Source: Chthonomonadaceae bacterium
GTDB taxonomy: Bacteria; Armatimonadota; Fimbriimonadia; Fimbriimonadales; Fimbriimonadaceae
DNA length: 64,000 nucleotides
Direction: 5' to 3'
NCBI GenBank assembly: GCA_015709495.1
Contig: CP054189.1
Location: forward strand, 124,001 to 188,000
Shown here piece by piece: positions 37,029 through 43,406 of this stretch (positions are counted from its first letter, which is position 1; the number at the start of each line of letters is the position of its first letter). The notes below the pieces were generated by a model. The model was not told where the DNA came from and ran no database searches. It saw nothing but the letters and a program-made list of their open reading frames with translations. The position numbers were made by a program, and so were the translations under genes.

Positions 37029-38075
37029 ATGAGGCCGATTTCCATTCTTCAGTTTGCGTTGGCGTCGCTTGCGGCCGTGATGGTAGGTTGCGGCCCTGCC
37101 GGCGAGCCTTCGGACTCCGCCACCAACGGCAAGGACACCCCGAAGCTGTCGGTTGGACTCGTCTTTGACTCGGGCGGGCGGGGCGACAAGTCGTTCAATG
37201 ATAGCGCGTGGGCGGGGCTCGAACGCGCGATCAATGAACTAGGGATCGAGCATCGCGTCGTCGAAAGCAAGAGCGAAAAGGATTACGATCAGAACCTCGC
37301 TGCGATGGCCGATCAGGGTTGTGACCTCGTGTTCGCAGTCGGACTGGGAATGGAGTCCGCGCTCAAGAAAGTGGCGGCGACCTATCCCAAGACCAAGTTC
37401 GCGATCGTCGACGGGCTGGTCGAAGCCGACAACGTTCGTTCTCTGCGGTTCAAGGAAGAAGAAGGCAGCTTCTTGGCGGGTTACCTCGCGGCCCTCATGA
37501 GCGAATCCGGGCGTTTGGGGTTCGTCGGAGGTAAGGAAATTCCGCTGATCAAGAAGTTCCATGCAGGCTTCGTCGCGGGGGCGAAGACCGCCCGCCCCGA
37601 TGTCGTCGTGCTGCCCGAGAAATACACCGGCAGTTGGGACAACACCGACACCGGCAAGCTCGCGGCCAAGGCCCTCTTCGCCGATGGCGCAGATGTCGTC
37701 TACCACGCCGCGGGGAAAGCCGGGCTCGGTGTGTTCGCTGCCGCCGAAGAGGCCATGAAATACGCGATTGGGGTCGATAGCGACCAGGACTACCTCGCGC
37801 CGGGAGTCGTGCTGACGAGCATGGTCAAGCGCGTCGACGAGTCGGTGTTTCAAACGGTCAAGGACGTTCTCGACGGCAAGTTCGAATCGGGTGTAAAGGT
37901 GTATGACCTTGCCAGTGGGGGCGTCGGCCTGAGCGAGATGAAGCACACGAAGGACCAGGTCGGCGCAGAGCGGCTCGCGAAAGTCGAAGAGGTCTCCGCC
38001 AAGATCAAATCGGGAGAAATCAGCGTGCCGTCGACACCGGAGAAGCTGGCCGAGTTCCTGCAGAAGTCAAGCTAA
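37029..38075 (+). CDS. BMP family ABC transporter substrate-binding lipoprotein
   Basis: A 348-aa lipoprotein with lipobox MVGC (Cys21) and a PnrA/Med/TmpC-like periplasmic-binding fold: VGLVFDSGGRGDKSFNDSAWAGLERA, DQGCDLVFAVGLGMESALKKVA, FLAGYLAALMSESGRLGFVGGKEIPLIKKFHAGFVAGAK, and VVYHAAGKAGLGVFAAA. This family binds purine or other nucleosides for ABC import. No permease or ATPase gene is next to it, so its transporter must be elsewhere, or it may be a receptor. GAGGTGATTCG precedes the ATG. The stop overlaps that of the convergent FmdB gene by 4 nt (CTAA). Confidence 0.93.
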   Translation: MRPISILQFALASLAAVMVGCGPAGEPSDSATNGKDTPKLSVGLVFDSGGRGDKSFNDSAWAGLERAINELGIEHRVVESKSEKDYDQNLAAMADQGCDLVFAVGLGMESALKKVAATYPKTKFAIVDGLVEADNVRSLRFKEEEGSFLAGYLAALMSESGRLGFVGGKEIPLIKKFHAGFVAGAKTARPDVVVLPEKYTGSWDNTDTGKLAAKALFADGADVVYHAAGKAGLGVFAAAEEAMKYAIGVDSDQDYLAPGVVLTSMVKRVDESVFQTVKDVLDGKFESGVKVYDLASGGVGLSEMKHTKDQVGAERLAKVEEVSAKIKSGEISVPSTPEKLAEFLQKSS

Positions 38076-38335
38076 TCGCTCTCAGGAGAACAGGCCGGAC
38101 AACTCGCAGGTTCTCCGCTGCATGCGGGTGCTTCGGGCTGCGCCGGCTGAGCTGAGGACGAATAGTCGTTGATGTGGAACCCGGACCCCTTGAACACGAC
38201 TCCCGCAGGCTGGATGAGACGCTTGACCGTCCCTTCCGATCCGCAATCGCAGACGCTCAGCGGAGAGTCGGTGATGCGTTGCTCCGCCTCAAACACCTGC
38301 TGACAACTCGAACACTCGTATACGTACGTTGGCAT
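38072..38335 (-). CDS. FmdB family zinc-ribbon protein
   Basis: An 87-aa protein starting MPTYVYECSSCQQVFE. The CxxC pair (YECSSC) and VCDCG form the small zinc ribbon of the FmdB/CxxC_CxxC_SSSS family, and VKRLIQPAGVVFKGSGFHINDY is the usual continuation. The Cys/Pro-rich tail (PEAPACSGEPASCPACSPESD) is lineage-specific. FmdB is implicated as a regulator of amidase genes, but the general role is unknown. GAGGA precedes the ATG. Confidence 0.92.
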   Translation of the reverse strand: MPTYVYECSSCQQVFEAEQRITDSPLSVCDCGSEGTVKRLIQPAGVVFKGSGFHINDYSSSAQPAQPEAPACSGEPASCPACSPESD

Positions 38336-38434
38336 CGTCGAATCCTCAAGACCCCTTTCCTCGGCCGCCCGGCAATGTGTCAGAATGTCGGCGAGCCGTT
38401 AGGTTCATTCTCGGCATAAGAAGATACCCCGTTC

Positions 38435-39256
38435 ATGCTCGGCTCCCAAACCGTCGAATTCTCTGACCTCGGCAAAGTCGCGGTGCTTCTAGTGCTCGAA
38501 GCGCTTCTTTCGGCCGATAACGCGCTGATCCTCGCCATTATCGTCCGGCACTTGCCCAAGGAACAGCAGCGCAAGGCCCTCTTCTATGGATTGGGGGGCG
38601 CCTTCGTCCTCCGCATCGCCGCGATCGCGCTGGCGTTCATGATCCTCGACTTCTGGTGGCTCCAACTCATCGGAGCGCTTTATCTGATCTACCTCCCCGT
38701 CAAGCACTTTCGGACTCATGCCAGCGCGAAAAAGATCACCGGAAAGGCGGGGGCAGGCTTCTGGATGACGGTCATTTACGCGGACCTGGCCGACCTCGCG
38801 TTCGCGATCGACTCGGTGCTCGTCGCCGTCGCGGTCGTAAATGCCAAGGAGAAGGTATGGATCGTCTACGCGGGCGCGATCTTGGGGATTATCCTCCTTC
38901 GGTTTGCGGCGACTTGGTGCTTGCGCCTGCTCGACAAATATCCGATCCTCGATCACGTGGCGTATGCCTTGGTGGGTTGGGCGGGGATCAAGTTGCTGTT
39001 GGTCGGGGGGCACACGATGGAGCGCTGGTACGTCGCGCGCCATCCGGGAGAGAGTTTCCCCGTCCACATCCCCGAAATGCACCCCGCGATCTTCTGGGGC
39101 GGGCTGATTGTGATTGTGGTTGTCGGAGGCTTTCTCGCCTTTAGCCGGGCCGCCCAAGAAGAGGCCGACTCCAGCCTCGAAGTAGGGAACTCCGATTCGG
39201 AATCGGTTCCTGAAGAAGATAGCTCGAACAAGGAAAGCACTCCCACTTCCCCCTGA
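38435..39256 (+). CDS. TerC family integral membrane protein
   Basis: A 273-aa protein with about seven transmembrane helices. TerC landmarks: LEALLSADNALILAIIVRHLP (Asp in helix 1) and YADLADLAFAIDSVLVAVAV. Proteins of this family are linked to tellurite resistance and, more recently, to metal (Mn) export or loading of secreted enzymes. The C-terminus is a long acidic, Ser-rich cytoplasmic tail (EEADSSLEVGNSDSESVPEEDSS). I looked for a yybP-ykoY manganese riboswitch in the 99-nt upstream gap and saw none. Confidence 0.9.
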   Translation: MLGSQTVEFSDLGKVAVLLVLEALLSADNALILAIIVRHLPKEQQRKALFYGLGGAFVLRIAAIALAFMILDFWWLQLIGALYLIYLPVKHFRTHASAKKITGKAGAGFWMTVIYADLADLAFAIDSVLVAVAVVNAKEKVWIVYAGAILGIILLRFAATWCLRLLDKYPILDHVAYALVGWAGIKLLLVGGHTMERWYVARHPGESFPVHIPEMHPAIFWGGLIVIVVVGGFLAFSRAAQEEADSSLEVGNSDSESVPEEDSSNKESTPTSP

Positions 39257-39377
39257 CGCTCGACGTTCTTCCCCCCAGCAGGGCCTTCCTTCGTCGCCGC
39301 GCCCATTTCAACCTGTTTCTGTGCAGATTGCCTCGTGCCGGAAGGAGAGCAGGCCCGCTCTGCCGAAGGAAAAGCGT

Positions 39378-40541
39378 ATGATCTGTGCGATTCTGCTGGC
39401 ATCCATGACGGCAGTTCAGGCAAATGATATGAAGGAACTCCTGGGAGCAGTATCGTCGGCGCGATTGCGGGCCGGGGTCGAAAAGCTCGCCTCCTTCCCC
39501 ACGCGCAATACCCTCTCACCCACACTGAGCGAGGCGGCGGAGTGGCTTGCGGGGGAATACCGCAAGATTCCCGGAATGCAGGTCGAAGTCATGAAGTACG
39601 TCGCCCCCAAGAGCAGACGAGTTCCGGACGACACCGAAGTCGTGCAGGTCGTCGCCACTTTGCCGGGTACGACGGACCGGCGCGTCCTTATAGGCGGCCA
39701 CCTTGATTCCCTGAACTTGCGCGTCGATCCGAAGTCGGGGATTGCGCCCGGAGCCAATGACGACGCGAGCGGGACGATCCTCGCGCTCGAAGCGGCAAGG
39801 GTCCTTTCAACTCGCAAGTGGCGACACACGATGGTCTTCGTAGGCTTCACGGGCGAGGAACAAGGGCTTCTCGGCGCGACCGCGCTTGCGGCCCGTGCGA
39901 AGGCCGAAAACTGGCAGATCGACGCCGTGCTCAACAACGACACCGTAGGATCGAGCAGCAACCTGAACGGCCAGAGCGATCCCCACCGAGTCCGGGTCTT
40001 TAGCGAAGAAGCCGAGACCCACGCGAGCCGAGAGCTCGCCCGCTTCATCGAATGGGTCGTTCGGCAGAACATGAGCGACTTCTCCGTCAAATTGGTTCTG
40101 CGCCGGGACAGGTACGGAAGGGGCGGCGACCACACGCCGTTCGCAAACGCAGGGTTCCCCGCCATCCGATTCATCGAGGTCCACGAGGAGTACACGCGCC
40201 AGCACACACCGGACGATCTCCCGGAGCACATGGATTGGGAGTACCTCGCGCGGGTCACTCGAGCTAACGTCGCCGCACTCGCAACGCTCGCCAATGCGGG
40301 TCCGCAACCCAAGAGAGTTCGCTTGGCCAACGACCAATCGCATCACGCGACCCTCCTTTGGGACGCGGAGCCTGGAGTGTCCTACAGAGTCTTCTGGCGC
40401 GATACCGCCTCCGCCACATGGAATGGGTCGAAGGAGGCAGGGGAAGCAAGCAGGTTCACGCTTGAAAACATCAACAAAGACGACCACTTCTTCGCGGTAG
40501 GCTCGGAGGGCGGCGTGCCTGTTCCGCCCGGGAGTCCGTAG
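39378..40541 (+). CDS. M28 family zinc aminopeptidase, secreted
   Basis: A 387-aa exopeptidase with signal peptide (MICAILLASMTAVQA). The two-zinc site is visible: His108 (GGHLDS), Asp128 (GANDDASG), general base Glu160 with Glu161 (GFTGEEQG), Asp188 (LNNDTVG) and the C-terminal His in TRQHTPDD. It would release N-terminal amino acids in the periplasm or outside the cell. The last 80 residues form a fibronectin type III-like domain (KRVRLANDQSHHATLLWDAEPGVSYRVFWRD). GAAGGA lies before the ATG at 39378; an upstream in-frame ATG is rejected. Confidence 0.92.
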   Translation: MICAILLASMTAVQANDMKELLGAVSSARLRAGVEKLASFPTRNTLSPTLSEAAEWLAGEYRKIPGMQVEVMKYVAPKSRRVPDDTEVVQVVATLPGTTDRRVLIGGHLDSLNLRVDPKSGIAPGANDDASGTILALEAARVLSTRKWRHTMVFVGFTGEEQGLLGATALAARAKAENWQIDAVLNNDTVGSSSNLNGQSDPHRVRVFSEEAETHASRELARFIEWVVRQNMSDFSVKLVLRRDRYGRGGDHTPFANAGFPAIRFIEVHEEYTRQHTPDDLPEHMDWEYLARVTRANVAALATLANAGPQPKRVRLANDQSHHATLLWDAEPGVSYRVFWRDTASATWNGSKEAGEASRFTLENINKDDHFFAVGSEGGVPVPPGSP

Positions 40542-40588
40542 GCCCTTCGTCCCTCGTTTGCAGCTTCAGATTTCCATTGGTCCCATTC

Positions 40589-40782
40589 GGGTGAACTCCG
40601 GACACCCCTTCACGTACTATCGGTTGAACCCCTTTCGAGGGGACGGCACAGGGCCCGAACGGGCTCAGGCCCCAAGAACCAACAAAGCGTAGATGCGGGG
40701 CGGAAGTCGGCGACGAAAAGACTTCCGCCCAACTTTCGGCCCGTCGGCGAACTGAGTACATCGCCCAGGCGGGCCTTTTTTT
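40589..40782 (+). ncRNA. Structured RNA of unknown class ending in intrinsic terminator
   Basis: A chain of stems with no ORF: GGGTG/CACCC (40589-40607), CCCC/GGGG (40629-40642), GCCCG/CGGGC (40653-40664), an 11-bp perfect stem GGGCGGAAGTC (40698-40730), then the terminator. TACTAT at 40615-40620 could be a -10 box, in which case the RNA starts near 40627. It does not match the riboswitch, SRP, 6S, tmRNA or RNase P signatures I know. It could be a small RNA or a leader that once controlled the proteasome gene downstream. The whole gap 40542-40782 is otherwise empty. Confidence 0.55.
40738..40782 (+). terminator. Intrinsic terminator, U-tract is IS target site
   Basis: GGCCCG/CGGGCC outer stem with inner GGCGA/TCGCC, followed by seven T (40776-40782). 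The T-tract is the left copy of the IS target duplication. Confidence 0.75.
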
Positions 40783-42085
40783 GTTAGTGTCCCGGCTCGT
40801 GGTGTAGAAAGAGGCGCCATTCCGTCCGGTTGCTTTGTGAGAAGTCAACGGAGGACGAGAATGGCAAACAATAGCATAGCGCTCTTGGAGGGCGCGGAAG
40901 TTAGGGACATGCTTCGAGAGTTGGTCAAAGACGCACTTTCGGAGCTGATGGAACTCGAGGTGGAGGCTCAAAGGGAGGCTTCAGACCGGAAGACCTGGAG
41001 AAACGGGTACCGCGACCGCAGTTGGAAGACGCGCGTGGGAGACGTAGAACTCCGGATTCCCAAGCTCCGCACGGGCAGCTACTTCCCGAGCTTTCTTGAG
41101 CCTCGCCGGGGCGTGGAGAAGGCTCTCGTGAGCGTAATTCAGGAAGCGTACCTGCAAGGGGTTTCCACCCGGGCGGTGGACGATCTGGTGCAGGCTCTGG
41201 GAGGCTCCGGGATCTCCAAGAGCGAGGTCTCTCGCCTTTGCCTGGAGGTCGAGGGGCGGGTTCGGGAGTTCCTGGAGCGTCCGCTCGAGGGGAGCTTCCC
41301 TTACCTCTGGCTGGACGCTACCTACGTGAAGGTTCGCGACGGCTCTCGGATCGTGTCGAAGGCGGCGGTGGTGGCGATCGGACTGAACGAAGAGGGGCGC
41401 CGCGAGGTTTTGGGGATGCGCGTCGGGCACGCCGAGACGGAGGAGTTCTGGACGGAGTTCCTGCGCTCGGTCCTCGACCGGGGCCTTCGGGGGACGAGGC
41501 TGGTGGTCTCAGACTCCCACTCGGGGCTCAAGAAAGCGATCGAGCGCTGCATGGGCTGCCAGTGGCAGCGCTGCCGGGTGCACTTCATGCGCAATGTGCT
41601 GGCGCGGGTTCCCAAAGGGCGCAAGGAGATGGTGGCCTGCCTGATCCGCACGGCTCTGGCTCAGGCCGATATAGAGACCACCAAGGCCAAGTGGCTGGAG
41701 GTCGCCGCGCATCTGGAGGAGACCTTTCCGGAGGCGGTTCGGCTCATGCGGGAGGCGATGGAGGACGTGCTGGCGCACCGGGCGCATCCGCCGGGTTTGT
41801 GGCCGCAACTGGCCTCGACCAACGGGCTGGAGCGGCTCAACCGGGAGGTGAAGCGCCGCGCGGACGTGGTGCAGATATTCCCGAACGAATCCGGGGTGGT
41901 GCGGCTGGTGGGAGCGATCCTCATGGAGCAGCACGACGAATGGCAAGTCTCCCGGCGGCAGGCTCCCAAGGAGAGCCTCGGGCTGCCGAGCACGAAAAAC
42001 GACGCGCTGCTCGCAAGAGCAAGCGGATGGTGATATCATGGAACAGGCGGATGGCGCCCACTACACCACGTCCTGGGACACGACC
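40783..42085 (+). mobile_element. IS256-family insertion sequence with intact ends
   Basis: A 1303-bp element. Left end GTTAGTGTCCC-N4-CGTGGTGTAG and right end (inverted) GGTCGTGTCCC-N4-CGTGGTGTAG, both continuing to GGCGCCAT, form imperfect terminal inverted repeats of about 37 bp. It is flanked by exact 8-bp direct repeats CTTTTTTT (40775-40782 and 42086-42093), the target duplication length typical of IS256. One intact transposase gene fills it. Intact ends and perfect duplications suggest recent insertion. Confidence 0.92.
40861..42033 (+). CDS. IS256 family transposase
   Basis: A 390-aa mutator-type DDE transposase. The catalytic residues are Asp152 (WLDATYVKV), Asp218 (VVSDSHSGL) and Glu324 ([13 protein letters not shown]), with the C/H-rich region [19 protein letters not shown] between the second Asp and the Glu, as expected. 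The N-terminal DNA-binding part ([25 protein letters not shown]) is intact. The ATG at 40861 gives [10 protein letters not shown]; an ATG 8 codons upstream is also possible. No frameshift or internal stop, so the element may be active. Confidence 0.96.
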   Translation: MANNSIALLEGAEVRDMLRELVKDALSELMELEVEAQREASDRKTWRNGYRDRSWKTRVGDVELRIPKLRTGSYFPSFLEPRRGVEKALVSVIQEAYLQGVSTRAVDDLVQALGGSGISKSEVSRLCLEVEGRVREFLERPLEGSFPYLWLDATYVKVRDGSRIVSKAAVVAIGLNEEGRREVLGMRVGHAETEEFWTEFLRSVLDRGLRGTRLVVSDSHSGLKKAIERCMGCQWQRCRVHFMRNVLARVPKGRKEMVACLIRTALAQADIETTKAKWLEVAAHLEETFPEAVRLMREAMEDVLAHRAHPPGLWPQLASTNGLERLNREVKRRADVVQIFPNESGVVRLVGAILMEQHDEWQVSRRQAPKESLGLPSTKNDALLARASGW

Positions 42086-42127
42086 CTTTTTTTTGGTTCG
42101 CGCCCCCAATCTCTGCGCCAAACCGGT

Positions 42128-42133
42128 TATAAC
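42128..42133 (+). promoter_or_regulatory. -10 box of leaderless type for proteasome alpha gene
   Basis: TATAAC, 6 nt before the ATG. The expected -35 region (about 42105-42110) lies 20 nt outside the IS right end, so the insertion has not removed the promoter core. Confidence 0.5.
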
Positions 42134-42139
42134 GAGAGA

Positions 42140-42826
42140 ATGTTCACGCCCTATCAGTGGCAAGAAGCGATGAGCAACCGCGCCGAGTACGTCGAGTCGC
42201 GCTTGACTCTGGGCGCGCCGGTGGTTGCGGCGTCATTCGAACCCGGAATCGTCATGCTTACCTACCGACGCCAGGCTCGAAAGCTGTTTGAACTCTACGA
42301 CCGGTTGGCTTTTGGCGGCGTGGGGCAGCAGTCCGACATCGAGTCGATCCGGCTGGCAGCGCTGGACTTTGCGCATCGCGAGGGGTTCGCCCGGAGTGAG
42401 AACGACGTCACGTTGCACAGGGTCATCCATGCTATCAGCGCTCCGATGAAGGCCGCGTTCGCCGACTTCTCGTCCCCGCCCGTCATCGCGATGGCGCTCT
42501 TTGCCGAGTTGGGCAGTACCATGGAAGAGGACAAGTACGGAATCGTCGAGTATGACGGCGACTTCGTAACGACCGGGCATTGCGCTTGCGCCACCCCTCA
42601 CCGGGGCGAGAAAGAAGGCGTCGCCGCAAAGCTGCATGCCATCAAGCCCAAGGGCCTTGACATTGACAAGGCCGTCGAAACCCTGAAAGAGATTTGGGTC
42701 AGCTCGTTTCAGGTGTTCGAAAAGTCCGACGGCGACAAGGAGGCTCCGCTTCGTCTGGAAGCTGCGATCCTCGAAAGAGACTTCCGAAAGGAGGCCCGGT
42801 TCCGAGTGCTCGACGTCGAGCCCTGA
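42140..42826 (+). CDS. prcA: 20S proteasome alpha subunit homologue
   Basis: A 228-aa protein resembling actinobacterial PrcA. From my memory of the family, the N-terminal region lines up with M. tuberculosis PrcA: YQWQEAMSNRAEYVESRL with the SPEQAMRERSELARKGI segment, KLFELYDRLAFGGVGQQSDIESIRLAAL with [28 protein letters not shown], then the DVT in the following helix. The end (LRLEAAILERDFRKEARFRVL) matches the PrcA tail SLEVAVLDANRPRRAFRRI. Alpha subunits form the outer gating ring and have no catalytic Thr1. No prcB, mpa/arc, dop or pafA gene is in the window. The ATG at 42140 was chosen by homology; the frame runs back into the IS. Confidence 0.8.
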   Translation: MFTPYQWQEAMSNRAEYVESRLTLGAPVVAASFEPGIVMLTYRRQARKLFELYDRLAFGGVGQQSDIESIRLAALDFAHREGFARSENDVTLHRVIHAISAPMKAAFADFSSPPVIAMALFAELGSTMEEDKYGIVEYDGDFVTTGHCACATPHRGEKEGVAAKLHAIKPKGLDIDKAVETLKEIWVSSFQVFEKSDGDKEAPLRLEAAILERDFRKEARFRVLDVEP

Positions 42827-42833
42827 GCCGTCC

Positions 42834-43340
42834 CTACCCCTCGGACGACAGTTCCAGCAAGCCTTCCGCAACGTAGATCGGCGCCTCGCACCGAACCGCC
42901 AGCGCGATCGCATCGGAAGGACGCGAGTCGATTTCCGCCTCAACTTTCCCCCGACGCACATAGATCTTCGCGTAGTAGATCGCGTTCCAGAGGTCGTCGA
43001 TCACGATCCGGTCGACTTCGAGCCCCATGCGATCCAAGATCGCCTTGATGAGGTCATGGGATAGCGGCCGGTCGGGTCGGCTTCCTTCCAGGGCAAGGCT
43101 GATCGACTGAGCCTCGAACGGCCCGATCATGATGTGGAGTTCCCTGCGGCCGTCCGAAAGCAGCACGAAGTGCGAGGTGTCGCTGCCGTTGTGAAACGAA
43201 TACACTCCCCGGATGGCGACATCCACCAATTCGCCGTAAGAAACTGGTTCCCGTCCCTCTCCACTCAGTTCCTTGGGAAAGAACGGCGGGGGAACTTCCA
43301 GGTTCTCCGGCTCGCCGAAGCCTTCGACGTCGTCGGGCAT
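42834..43340 (-). CDS. Bifunctional nuclease family protein (DUF151)
   Basis: A 168-aa protein of the DUF151/BFN family. Landmarks: HFVLLSDGRRELHIMIGPFEAQSISLALEGSRPDRPLSHDLIKAILDRMG and the C-terminal IDSRPSDAIALAVRCEAPIYVAEGLL. Relatives are reported to have DNase and RNase activity. An acidic, Pro-rich N-terminal 30 residues are lineage-specific. TATCTT ends 7 nt before the ATG, so the message is probably leaderless. Its stop is 7 nt from that of the convergent proteasome gene. Confidence 0.93.
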   Translation of the reverse strand: MPDDVEGFGEPENLEVPPPFFPKELSGEGREPVSYGELVDVAIRGVYSFHNGSDTSHFVLLSDGRRELHIMIGPFEAQSISLALEGSRPDRPLSHDLIKAILDRMGLEVDRIVIDDLWNAIYYAKIYVRRGKVEAEIDSRPSDAIALAVRCEAPIYVAEGLLELSSEG

Positions 43341-43347
43341 GCTACGA

Positions 43348-43353
43348 AAGATA
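43348..43353 (-). promoter_or_regulatory. -10 box of leaderless type for DUF151 gene
   Basis: TATCTT on the minus strand within GGTATCTT, 7 nt before the ATG. Confidence 0.5.
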
Positions 43354-43406
43354 CCTCGCCATAGGTAGACGCCGACGGACCGGAGTTCGTTCCGCCTGAG
43401 CGCAAT

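Noticed and set aside
38336-38434. Possible yybP-ykoY manganese riboswitch before the TerC gene
   Set aside because: The 99-nt gap lacks the conserved loop sequences and has no terminator or anti-terminator pair.
40738-40782. ZTP riboswitch, because GCCCGCCTGGGC appears on the minus strand
   Set aside because: The 5' domain of that riboswitch would lie inside the insertion sequence and is not present; the match is just the terminator stem.
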